From contig CAZSAT010000002.1 of the NCBI GenBank assembly GCA_964604675.1, positions 1 through 64,000 of the forward strand: a stretch of DNA of 64,000 nt, in the 5' to 3' direction. Positions 16,013 to 23,463 of this stretch are shown in pieces; the first letter of the stretch is position 1, and each line of letters starts with the position of its first letter. The notes beneath the pieces were generated by a model, which had not been told where the DNA came from, searched no databases, and saw only the letters and a list, made by a program, of their open reading frames with translations. This DNA is from CAZSAT01 sp964604675. Lineage in GTDB: Bacteria; Myxococcota_A; UBA796; CAJQPC01. The translations under genes and the position numbers were made by a program.

Positions 16013-17962
16013 ATGCTGACGCTCGTCTGGATCGCGTGCTCCGCGGTCGAGGAACCGGTGCTTCCGGAGCCCGAAGGCTGCCGACCGGCGCGGGCGCAGT
16101 CCTTGCTCGGTGCCTCGGTCTCGGTGAGCGGCGACACGCCGGATCGAGCGCCGGTCGCGAAGTGGTCGGATCTGTCCGCGTGGACCGTTCGGAACGACGA
16201 GCGCTACAGCCCGGCGGTCGACGTGCAGGGCCGCTGGCTGGAGCTGGAGCTCGGTCCGGGTGTGGAGCGGGTGGCGCTCACGCCGCTCACCGAGGGGTCC
16301 AGGCTCCAGCGCGACCTGCGCCACCGCCGGCTGGAGCTCATGGGTGGGGCCGGCGCGACCGCGGTCGAGATCGACCTGGTGGAGGTGGTGGACGGCAACT
16401 GGGATGCCCTGGCCACGCCGCGCCTGAGCGGCTTCGCCATCGAGGGGGTCGACGACCCGTCCGCGGTCTCCCTCGCGCTCTACGAAGGCGCCGCGCGCTT
16501 CGCCGAGCCGGCCCAGGTGGCCGAGGCCGAGGTCGGAGGCGTGCTGCGGCCCGCCTGGGTCCTCCACGACGGCGTGGAGGTCACGCTGGCGGTGTCGATG
16601 GAGCGCGCCGGGGAGCTGCGCTGGCACGCCGGCGGGGCGGGCGAAGGCACGGTGAGCGTGGCCGGCGAGGCGCTCCCGGTTCGGCCCGATGCCTGGAGCC
16701 TCCAGCGGCTGCCGCTCCCGGCCGGAGACCACCAGGTGGTGCTGCGCGCCTCTGGAGGCCTCGCCTACTTCGGCGACCCCCGCGCGGTCGAGGCCGGAGA
16801 GCGCTGCGAGCGGGACGTGATGCTCCACCTCGTCGACACGCTCCGCGCCGATGCGTTGCGGGATCCGAGCGTGTCGCCCGCCATGAGCCGCCTGGCCGCG
16901 GAGGGCTGGGAGTTCCAGCGGGCGGTCTCCACGTCCTCCTGGACCAAGCCGGCCATCGTCAGCCTGTTCACCTCGCTGGCGCCGTCGACGCACGGTGTGG
17001 GGAGTCGCGGCTACACCGATCGCTTGCCGGTGAGCGTGCCGGTGCTCGCCGAGGCCTTGCGGGCGGCCGGCTGGCGGACCGGGAGCTTCACCGCCAGCGC
17101 GCTCGGCAGCACGATGTCGGCGCTCCAGCGGGGCTTCGACGTGGCGGTCACCCCGCGTCGCTGGTCCGGCGAGGTCACCGCGCTCCAGCACCCCACGGGC
17201 GAGCAGGTCAACGCGGCCTACCTCGCCTGGCTGGACGAAGAACCCGACCTGCCGGCCTTCGGCTACCTGCACACGCTGGAGCCTCACCAGTGGACCCTGC
17301 CGGTGGTCCAGGACGCTGCGGACGGCCAGCCGCCCTACGAGGTCGCGGTGTCGTACGCCGATCAGGCCTTCGGTGCGCTGATGCAGGCGGTCGGCGAGCG
17401 CGGGCGCCTCGAGGGGTCGCTGGTGGTGCTCGCGTCCGACCACGGCGAGAGCCTCGGCGAGCACGGCGTCACGGGCCACGGCACCTCGTTGTGGCAGGAG
17501 CAGGTGGCGATCCCGCTCGTGTTCTGGGGCGCCGGCGTGCCCGCGGAGGTGTCGGACGGTGTGGCGTCGCTGGTCGACGTCGCTCCCACGGTGCTGGGGC
17601 TCCTCGGCCTGCCGCCGCTGGAGGGTGCCGAGGGTCTCGACCTGACGTCGACGGAGCGGGACCGTGCGCCCTTCTCCATCGTGCGCACACCGACCGAGGG
17701 CATCGCTGCGCGCGACGGGCTCTTGCTCCGGGACGGTGGGAAGCTGGTCCGTCAGGGGGCCGGGAAGCGCTACGTCGATCTCGCGTCGGACCCGGCCGAG
17801 GCCACGCCCACCGCCACCCCGCCCCATGTCGCCGAGGCGATGGATGCCGAGCTGGCGGCGGCCGCCGAGCGGCGAGCGGCCTTCCTGGAGGCCCACGGGG
17901 AGGACGCGGGGAGCGGCGCGGGGGACGTGGAGGCGTTGAGGGCGTTGGGGTACGTGGACTGA
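16013..17962 (+). CDS. Sulfatase-like lipoprotein of the alkaline phosphatase superfamily
   Basis: 649 residues. A very short signal (MLTLVWIACSAVEE) ends in a lipobox Cys. Residues 30 to 265 have no recognised domain and may bind carbohydrate. From about residue 270 the sulfatase fold begins: LVDTLRADAL (metal-binding Asp), SSWTKPAIVSLFTS near 308 to 320, and LASDHGESLGEHG with GHG near 477 (metal-binding Asp/His). The nucleophile position has Thr in WTKPA and lacks the Cys/Ser-x-Pro-x-Arg formylglycine motif, so it may be a phosphodiesterase or phosphotransferase and not a classic sulfatase. It ends ALRALGYVD, frequent in this family. It starts four bases after the DUF1292 stop. Confidence 0.82.
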   Translation: MLTLVWIACSAVEEPVLPEPEGCRPARAQSLLGASVSVSGDTPDRAPVAKWSDLSAWTVRNDERYSPAVDVQGRWLELELGPGVERVALTPLTEGSRLQRDLRHRRLELMGGAGATAVEIDLVEVVDGNWDALATPRLSGFAIEGVDDPSAVSLALYEGAARFAEPAQVAEAEVGGVLRPAWVLHDGVEVTLAVSMERAGELRWHAGGAGEGTVSVAGEALPVRPDAWSLQRLPLPAGDHQVVLRASGGLAYFGDPRAVEAGERCERDVMLHLVDTLRADALRDPSVSPAMSRLAAEGWEFQRAVSTSSWTKPAIVSLFTSLAPSTHGVGSRGYTDRLPVSVPVLAEALRAAGWRTGSFTASALGSTMSALQRGFDVAVTPRRWSGEVTALQHPTGEQVNAAYLAWLDEEPDLPAFGYLHTLEPHQWTLPVVQDAADGQPPYEVAVSYADQAFGALMQAVGERGRLEGSLVVLASDHGESLGEHGVTGHGTSLWQEQVAIPLVFWGAGVPAEVSDGVASLVDVAPTVLGLLGLPPLEGAEGLDLTSTERDRAPFSIVRTPTEGIAARDGLLLRDGGKLVRQGAGKRYVDLASDPAEATPTATPPHVAEAMDAELAAAAERRAAFLEAHGEDAGSGAGDVEALRALGYVD

Positions 17963-17966
17963 GCGT

Positions 17967-17987
17967 CGGCCCTCACGTCGGGGGCCG
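17967..17987 (+). terminator. Possible hairpin after the sulfatase-like gene
   Basis: CGGCCC (17967..17972) and GGGCCG (17982..17987) can pair with a nine-base loop, starting just after the TGA at 17960..17962. There is no T run, so it is at best a weak or Rho-assisted terminator. The following hundred bases before the next promoter hold nothing else that I recognise. Confidence 0.3.
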
Positions 17988-18068
17988 TCGGGCCGCTACC
18001 CGCCCACCTCCGGCAGCACGGCGCGGGGTCCGCCGAGGGCCTTCGCCCCGTCCCGGACTGGGCTGCGG

Positions 18069-18074
18069 TAGCGT
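18069..18074 (+). promoter_or_regulatory. -10-like hexamer TAGCGT before the MopE-like gene
   Basis: TAGCGT ends five bases before the ATG at 18080. No ribosome-binding site is seen. Same geometry as the TAGGCT hexamers at 21159, 43655 and 61893. Confidence 0.5.
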
Positions 18075-18079
18075 GAGGC

Positions 18080-20614
18080 ATGACCACCCTCACGCTCGTG
18101 CTGCTCTTCTCGTGCCGTTCCAACAAGCTCGAGCCCAGCGAGACCGGGCTCGGAACCTCGGAACCCAGCTCCGACGACACCGGTGAGCGGAGCGCGGTCG
18201 ACACGGCGTCCGTCTCGGACGACACGTCGTCGCCGGACACCGCCGGCCAGGACACGGCGGCGGACACCGCCGACGAGAAGCTCCCGCGCGACGAGGACGG
18301 CGACGGCTTCGACGAGACGGTCGACTGCGACGACTCCAACTCGGAGATCCACCCCGACGCGACCGAGCTCTGCGACGGGATCGACAACGACTGCGACCTG
18401 CTCGTGGACGACGACGACGACGGGCCCGAGGGGGCGACCACCTGGTACCGCGACAGCGACGGCGACGGTGTGGGCGACGAGGCCACGAGCGTCGACGCCT
18501 GCGTGCAGCCGGAGGGCTACGTGGGCGACCCCGGCGACTGCGACGACGCCGACGCCGCGAGCTGGCCCGGGGCCGAGGAGCTCTGCGACGGAGCGGACAA
18601 CGACTGCGACGGGCTGTCGGACGCGGACGACCCGGACGTGGTGGACCCGGACACCTGGTTCCTCGACGCCGACGCCGACGGTCACGGCGGGAGCGCCTAC
18701 AGCGTCGAGGCCTGCGAAGCGCCCGACGGGTTCTCGGCGACCTCGGACGACTGCGACGACGCGGACGACGCGGTGTTCCCGTCGGCCAACGAGGTGTGTG
18801 ATGGCGTCGACAACGACTGCGACGGCGACGCCGACGAGGCCGGGGCCACGGGCGAGGTGAGCTGGTACGAGGACGGCGACGGCGACGGCTACGGCGACGC
18901 GGGCAGCTCCGCCGACAGCTGCGAGGGCGCGAGTGGCTACGTGGCCGATGCCACCGACTGCGACGACGACGACGCCAACGTGAGCCCGGCCGCGACCGAG
19001 CTCTGCGACGGCGTCGACAACGACTGCGACGGAGGCATCGACGTCGACGCGAGCGACGCCAGCACCTGGTACAGCGACGCCGACGGGGACGGCTTCGGGG
19101 ACAGCGCCACGGGCAGCGCGAGCTGCACGGCCGCCACCGGCGACGTAGCGGATGCCACCGACTGCGACGACGCGGACGCGGAGGTGAACCCCGAGGCGCC
19201 GGAGCTCTGCAACGGCGCCGACGATGACTGCGACGGGCTGGTGGACGACGACGATCCGGACCTGGCCGACGCGAGCACCTGGTACCTCGACTACGACGGC
19301 GACGGCTACGGGGGCTCCCTGAGCACCGAGTCCTGCGGAGCGCCGAGCGGCTACGTCGCCGACAGCACCGACTGCGACGACACCGACGCGGCGCTGTCGC
19401 CCGACACGGTCTGGTACGCCGACTCCGACGGTGACGGGTACGGCGACCTGGCGTCGGCCACCTCGTCCTGTGCCCAGCCGAGCAGCACGGTGGACAACGC
19501 TGGTGACTGCGACGACGCGGACGGCGCGCTCAGCCCCGACACGGTCTGGTACACCGATGCCGACGGAGACGGCTACGGGGACGCCTCGTCGACCACCAGC
19601 GCGTGCGAGCAGCCGAGCGGCACGGTCGACAACGCCGCGGACTGCGACGACGGCGACGCGAGCCTGGGGGACAGCGCCACCTGGTACCTCGACTACGACG
19701 GCGACGGCTACGGCGACGAGGACCGGGCGGCCGAGGGCTGCGAGCCGCCGACCGGGGACTACGTCGGCGACGGCGGCGACTGCGACGACACCTCCACGTC
19801 CTACAGCCCTGGGGCGGCCGAGGGCTGCGATGGCGAGGACCACGACTGCGACGGCGCGGTGGACAACGACGCCGACGGGGACGGCTACAGCGACGCTGCG
19901 TGCGGCGGCGCGGACTGCGACGACGCCGACGCGTCGATCTACCCGGAGGCGAGCGGCGGCTGTGCGCTGGGCGGCAGCTGCCTGGAGATCCTCGACGCGG
20001 GCTACGCGGACGACGGGCTCTACACCATCGACGGTGACGGCTACGAGACCGGGGAGGATCCCGAGGAGGTGTGGTGCGACCAGGGGACCTCGGGGGGCGG
20101 CTGGACCCTGGTGGCCTCCAACGCCGGCACGGGGAGCTGGTCGAGCACCACGGTCACCAACGGCACGACCTTCGGCGCGGCCGACGACAGTGCCTACGAC
20201 TACAAGGCGCTGGCCTTCTCCGCCGTGCCCTTCGCCGACGTGATGTTCGACGACGGGGCGATGTACGCGGTGTACGAGGGGGTGGGCGATGGCTCCGAGA
20301 GCTGGCTGTCGTTCTCCGACAGCGTGCCCGAGCCGAACTGCGGGACCACCGACGGCTACGAGTACGCGATGACCGACGGCACGCTGTCGAGCGGGTCGCT
20401 GTGCAACACGAACCTCTACGTGCACCCGATCGACTGGGACGGGGGCTCGAACGCGAGCTGCTCGGAGACCTACACCTACGCGAACAACGCCGCGGGACCC
20501 GCCTGGAGCGCGAGCAACAACAACGGCTGCCCGCTGGACGACCCCTCGATCTCGGGCTTCGTGAGCGACACGCTGGTGGGCTGGGCGTCGCCGCTGATGA
20601 TGTTCGTGCGCTGA
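18080..20614 (+). CDS. MopE-like metal-binding-repeat lipoprotein with a fibrinogen-like C-terminal domain
   Basis: 844 residues. The signal ends in the lipobox VLLFSC. Residues 15 to 80 are an Asp/Thr/Ser-rich stalk. From about residue 82 to 630 there are ten copies of a DCDD module. Six carry the full form DCDD-x-PxAxELCDGxDNDCDG; copies 6 to 8 lack the CDGxDNDCD half and are joined by near-identical TVWY.D.DGDGYGD linkers. These are the putative metal-binding repeats of MopE-like surface proteins, with Asp clusters like calcium loops. Residues 632 to 844 (GSCLEIL, VWCDQGTSGGGWTLVAS) resemble a fibrinogen-related lectin-like domain. It is likely an outer-surface adhesin stabilised by calcium or another metal. 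The ligand is unknown. Confidence 0.82.
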   Translation: MTTLTLVLLFSCRSNKLEPSETGLGTSEPSSDDTGERSAVDTASVSDDTSSPDTAGQDTAADTADEKLPRDEDGDGFDETVDCDDSNSEIHPDATELCDGIDNDCDLLVDDDDDGPEGATTWYRDSDGDGVGDEATSVDACVQPEGYVGDPGDCDDADAASWPGAEELCDGADNDCDGLSDADDPDVVDPDTWFLDADADGHGGSAYSVEACEAPDGFSATSDDCDDADDAVFPSANEVCDGVDNDCDGDADEAGATGEVSWYEDGDGDGYGDAGSSADSCEGASGYVADATDCDDDDANVSPAATELCDGVDNDCDGGIDVDASDASTWYSDADGDGFGDSATGSASCTAATGDVADATDCDDADAEVNPEAPELCNGADDDCDGLVDDDDPDLADASTWYLDYDGDGYGGSLSTESCGAPSGYVADSTDCDDTDAALSPDTVWYADSDGDGYGDLASATSSCAQPSSTVDNAGDCDDADGALSPDTVWYTDADGDGYGDASSTTSACEQPSGTVDNAADCDDGDASLGDSATWYLDYDGDGYGDEDRAAEGCEPPTGDYVGDGGDCDDTSTSYSPGAAEGCDGEDHDCDGAVDNDADGDGYSDAACGGADCDDADASIYPEASGGCALGGSCLEILDAGYADDGLYTIDGDGYETGEDPEEVWCDQGTSGGGWTLVASNAGTGSWSSTTVTNGTTFGAADDSAYDYKALAFSAVPFADVMFDDGAMYAVYEGVGDGSESWLSFSDSVPEPNCGTTDGYEYAMTDGTLSSGSLCNTNLYVHPIDWDGGSNASCSETYTYANNAAGPAWSASNNNGCPLDDPSISGFVSDTLVGWASPLMMFVR
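18323..19963 (+). repeat. Ten tandem DCDD/CDGxDNDCD modules inside the MopE-like gene
   Basis: The coding repeats are imperfect at the DNA level but share long GAC-rich runs. Modules 1 to 5 and 9 are full length; modules 6, 7 and 8 are shortened and nearly identical to each other, suggesting recent local duplication. The repeats also create a long open frame on the opposite strand, which is an artefact of their composition. Confidence 0.75.
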
Positions 20615-20634
20615 GGTGTGGGGGAGCTGGCGCG

Positions 20635-21153
20635 CTACTCCCGCCGCTCCAGCTCCCGCCCGAAGTACGCCAAGAGCCGCTCCCCATCGGTCGACGGGAA
20701 GCCGGACGGGTCCCGGCTGAAGCCGTGGTTGTCGTCCGGGTCGATGTCGTCCTGGTGGCCGGCGTAGCCCTCCACGATGCGCTCCAGGCGGTCGGTCTCG
20801 ATGCTGTCGGTCCAGACCGGCGCGAAGTCCCAGGACCAGATGTGCGCGGACTCGCCTGCGTCGTTGTGGCAGCAGACGCAGGAGCAGCTGCCCAGCTGGC
20901 TCCGTACCCAGTCGAGGTCCGGGTCCTCCAGGCGCGCCGGGTCCTCGTCGACCCGGGCCACGGCTCCCTGCTCCGCCGTCCCTCGGCACGGGCCCGCTAC
21001 GCCATCGCAGGAGAAGTGATCGGTGTAGAGCTCGTCCTCGGGTGCGCAGGTGCCGTTGATCTCGCCGTCGGGCGCGCCGCTCTCGGTCCACGGGCCGTTG
21101 GGGTCGCAGGTCTCGTGGTCGGTGTTGCACGCGGCGAGCAGGAGCAGGGTCAT
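20635..21153 (-). CDS. Small cysteine-rich lipoprotein with a CxxCH motif
   Basis: 172 residues. Signal MTLLLLAACNTD with lipobox AAC. The mature protein has about nine cysteines, among them SCSCVCCHND near residue 90, where CVCCH fits the CxxCH heme c attachment motif. Nearby WSWDFAPVWTDS and a C-terminal charged helix follow. It could be a small c-type cytochrome-like protein, or the cysteines could bind metal or form disulfides; the single motif is only suggestive. It converges on the MopE-like gene (20 bases between stops). A TAGGCT hexamer lies five bases before the ATG. Confidence 0.65.
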   Translation of the reverse strand: MTLLLLAACNTDHETCDPNGPWTESGAPDGEINGTCAPEDELYTDHFSCDGVAGPCRGTAEQGAVARVDEDPARLEDPDLDWVRSQLGSCSCVCCHNDAGESAHIWSWDFAPVWTDSIETDRLERIVEGYAGHQDDIDPDDNHGFSRDPSGFPSTDGERLLAYFGRELERRE

Positions 21154-21158
21154 GGCTG

Positions 21159-21164
21159 AGCCTA
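21159..21164 (-). promoter_or_regulatory. -10-like hexamer TAGGCT, five bases before a start codon
   Basis: On the minus strand GGTAGGCT is followed by five bases and the ATG at 21153. The same octamer with the same spacing precedes the starts at 43649 (minus) and 61904 (plus). No Shine-Dalgarno sequence is present. Confidence 0.6.
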
Positions 21165-21276
21165 CCCTGGGCACCATCGCTCAGGTCTTCCGGTTGCAGG
21201 CCGATGACAGGGTCTGCACCGTTGCCAGCCCGCGGCCGTCCTTGTGGGTGGTTGTCTGTCGGTCCCGGGAGTCTCC

Positions 21277-22110
21277 ATGCGCACGCTCGTCCTGGCGCTC
21301 AGCCTGCTGTCCGTGCCGGCCTACGCCGGCGACTGCACCGTCAAGGGCCAGGCGCTCGGTGACTGGGTCGAAGAGATGTGGGTCGCGATCTCCAACGTGA
21401 AGCCGACGAAGGCCCAGGTCGCGGCCGCCAAGAAGAACGGCGCCACCGCGGTGTGGAACTACCCGGACGGCTGGGGCTGGAACCGCACGGACTTCTTCTC
21501 GATCGAGGTCACCCTGCCCGAGGGGCTCGACCCGCGGGACGTGCTCGACCGCATCCGGGACAAGCCCACCACCCTCGGTTCGCGCTTCAAGGAGTGGGTG
21601 TCGTGGCGGCCCGCCGGTCGCAAGGGCAGGAAGAAGGGGGAGATCGTCGATCTCAACATCTGGGGCCCCGACAACGGAGCCATCACCTACCTGGACGTGG
21701 ACACCAGCGACGGCGAGTTCATGGTGATGACGGTGGAGAACGGACCCTCGGGCACCCACCCGGTGAGCGGCGCGCGGCAGTGGGGCTACATCGAGCTCGA
21801 CGGCGGCAACGTGCTCTTCTTCACCGTGGGCATCGAGTCCGCGAACACCTGGGGCAGCGGCGGTGTGGGGAGCGTGCTGCAGGCGGGCACCTGGGGGGAC
21901 CTGATGCGCGACATCGGCAAGTTCGTCGAGCGCAAGGGGGGCCAGCAGCACCGGGTGTTCAAGGACTCCGACTGGCAGCCGAGCGACCTGAAGCCTGGCA
22001 GCAACACGAAGGCCGACGTCGACCACCCCGGCGAGATGCTCGAGCAGACGATCCGCTTCCTCGATGCGATCGAGGAGATCTCGAACCGGCCGCCGGTGCC
22101 CTTCGACTGA
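21277..22110 (+). CDS. Secreted hypothetical protein
   Basis: 277 residues with a clear signal peptide (MRTLVLALSLLSVPAYAGDC, cleavage after AYA). The mature part has one cysteine and conserved-looking aromatic patches (TAVWNYPDGWGWNRTDFF, FKEWVSWRP, IDLN-like DLNIWGPDNGAITYLDVD). I do not recognise the family. The start at 21277 was chosen for the signal peptide and a GGGAG six bases upstream; an ATG-like extension to 21244 adds only a short non-signal stretch. The gene is followed by the HU/LRR fusion gene with a separate promoter-like hexamer between. Confidence 0.65.
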   Translation: MRTLVLALSLLSVPAYAGDCTVKGQALGDWVEEMWVAISNVKPTKAQVAAAKKNGATAVWNYPDGWGWNRTDFFSIEVTLPEGLDPRDVLDRIRDKPTTLGSRFKEWVSWRPAGRKGRKKGEIVDLNIWGPDNGAITYLDVDTSDGEFMVMTVENGPSGTHPVSGARQWGYIELDGGNVLFFTVGIESANTWGSGGVGSVLQAGTWGDLMRDIGKFVERKGGQQHRVFKDSDWQPSDLKPGSNTKADVDHPGEMLEQTIRFLDAIEEISNRPPVPFD

Positions 22111-22128
22111 CCGGAGGTCGAGCCCTGG

Positions 22129-22134
22129 TACGCT
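22129..22134 (+). promoter_or_regulatory. Extended -10-like hexamer (TGG-TACGCT)
   Basis: TACGCT preceded by TGG, matching an extended -10. The nearest start codon is the GTG at 22148, 13 bases downstream, which opens a 14-codon leader frame ending on the start of the HU/LRR gene. So the leader of this message would be about seven bases. Confidence 0.45.
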
Positions 22135-22147
22135 GCCCTTCGTCCCG

Positions 22148-22192
22148 GTGGCCACCCGCAGCCGGCCGCCGCTGCCCCTCGGATCGCCGTGA
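22148..22192 (+). CDS. Possible 14-residue leader peptide coupled to the next gene
   Basis: GTG followed by 13 sense codons rich in Pro, Arg and Gly codons (reads MATRSRPPLPLGSP) and a TGA that overlaps the GTG of the next gene as GTGA, the coupling used throughout this window. It begins 13 bases after a good -10-like hexamer. It may be a leader peptide that loads ribosomes for the HU/LRR gene. It is very short and could be chance. Confidence 0.3.
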   Translation: MATRSRPPLPLGSP

Positions 22193-23433
22193 GCCTCGAA
22201 GCCCTCGCCACACGCCTGCGACGGGCCGTGCTCGCACGCGAACCGCTGGTGCTCGAAGGGCTGGGCAAGGTCGTGCCCACCACGGTCGGCCAGGTGAAGC
22301 TGGCCATCTTCCGCACCGACCCCCGCTTCAAGGTGGCGCTGCTGGGCGGCGAGGTCTGCGAGCTCGGGCCGGAGGTCGCCGAGCTCGCTACGCGCTTGCT
22401 GGGCGGGGACCGGGTGGAGCTGCACGGCACGGGCAGCTTCGAGGTGAAGGGCCGGAAGGCCCACGTGGGTGTCGACCCACGCACCGGCGAGCGACGGGAG
22501 GTGCCCGAGGCCCGGCTCGTGATGTTCAAGCTCGCGCCGGAGCTGAAGGCCGCGCTCAACCGGGCACCCGACCCTCTTGCGACGCTCGGAGAGCTCCGGC
22601 TCGACCGGCACCACGCCCGCAACCTGGTGGTCACCCCGCCACCGCTCGCGGCGGCGGGCGCGGACCTCGAGCAGGCGGTGGCCGACCCGCGCTTCGCGTC
22701 GGTCCGGCGCGTCTGGATCCGCGGCGCCACCGACGGCGACGCCGCGCTGGTCGCCGCGCAGGCGGCCCAGCTCGAAGCGGTGAGCCTGTTGGACGGCGGG
22801 CTGTCGGACGCCGGGGCGGAGGCGCTCGCTGGGGTGGCCTGGCCGCAGCTCGTGGAGCTCGAGGTCAGCGGCAACCGCATCGGCCACGACTGTCTCGCCG
22901 CCCTGGGCGGTCTGGTGGGCTTCGATCCGGGCGTGCAGCGCAGTCCGTTCGGCACCTCCGCGCTCTTCAGCGAGCAGTTCGCGCTGCCGTGGGACGTGCT
23001 CGATCCGCTGCTGGACGGGTGGGGCGAGCGCCTGATGAAAGGGGTGTCCGAGGTCTTGGAGCGGGTGGGTGACGCGGCGCTCCCGAGCGTCGTCCCGGAG
23101 CTCGTGCCCGACCGGCGCTGGCCTTCGCTCCCCGGTCCGGACCTGCGCGTTCGATGGCCAGGATGGGCGCGGCTGTTGCGCGCCGTCCGGGCGACCGACC
23201 CGACCGCTCAGCGCGTGCTCGACGTGGCGCGACAGGCCATCGACCGCTGCATCGAAGGAGCGCTCGAGGGCGCCTTCGGGAACGACTGCTGGTGGGCCTG
23301 TGATCTGGGCGAGGCCGTGGCGGCCGTCGAAGGCACCCTGCGCCGCTGGCCCGCCTCGGCCGTGCCCGCCGTCGCGCCCGACCCGGAGATCCTGGCGGCC
23401 CTCAGCGACGAGGTGGAGGTGTTGCGGGGCTGA
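22189..23433 (+). CDS. Tandem HU-like DNA-binding domains fused to leucine-rich repeats
   Basis: 414 residues, cytoplasmic. Residues 70 to 125 read like the DNA-binding arm of HU/IHF: VELHGTGSFEVKGRKAHVG, then DPRTGE and FKLAPELKAALN, which line up with the HU signature GfGtF..R...G.NP.TG......F..gk.Lk..vN. The first 50 residues (LATRLRRAVLAREPLVLEGLGKVV) look like a second, degenerate HU-type domain. From about residue 135 to 250 a repeat region resembles leucine-rich repeats (LEAVSLLDGGLSDAGAEALA, LVELEVSGNRIGHDCLAAL). The remaining 160 residues are unassigned. It may be a single-chain HU pseudo-dimer that binds DNA and uses the repeats for a protein partner. GTG start, overlapped by a short upstream frame. 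Confidence 0.65.
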   Translation: MSLEALATRLRRAVLAREPLVLEGLGKVVPTTVGQVKLAIFRTDPRFKVALLGGEVCELGPEVAELATRLLGGDRVELHGTGSFEVKGRKAHVGVDPRTGERREVPEARLVMFKLAPELKAALNRAPDPLATLGELRLDRHHARNLVVTPPPLAAAGADLEQAVADPRFASVRRVWIRGATDGDAALVAAQAAQLEAVSLLDGGLSDAGAEALAGVAWPQLVELEVSGNRIGHDCLAALGGLVGFDPGVQRSPFGTSALFSEQFALPWDVLDPLLDGWGERLMKGVSEVLERVGDAALPSVVPELVPDRRWPSLPGPDLRVRWPGWARLLRAVRATDPTAQRVLDVARQAIDRCIEGALEGAFGNDCWWACDLGEAVAAVEGTLRRWPASAVPAVAPDPEILAALSDEVEVLRG

Positions 23434-23463
23434 GCACCCCGGTCGGCTCGGCGGCGGAAGCCG

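Noticed and set aside
16013..17962. A classical formylglycine sulfatase
   Set aside because: The C/S-x-P-x-R motif is absent; only the alkaline-phosphatase-superfamily metal motifs and WTKPA are seen.
18323..19963. CRISPR-like periodic repeats
   Set aside because: The repeats are coding (DCDD modules), vary in sequence and spacing, and have no constant repeat with unique spacers.
17996..21130. A 1044-codon open frame on the minus strand opposite the MopE-like gene
   Set aside because: It is V/A/R-rich and mirrors the Asp-rich GAC repeats of the real gene. High GC leaves few stops on the other strand. No domain, signal or ribosome-binding site.
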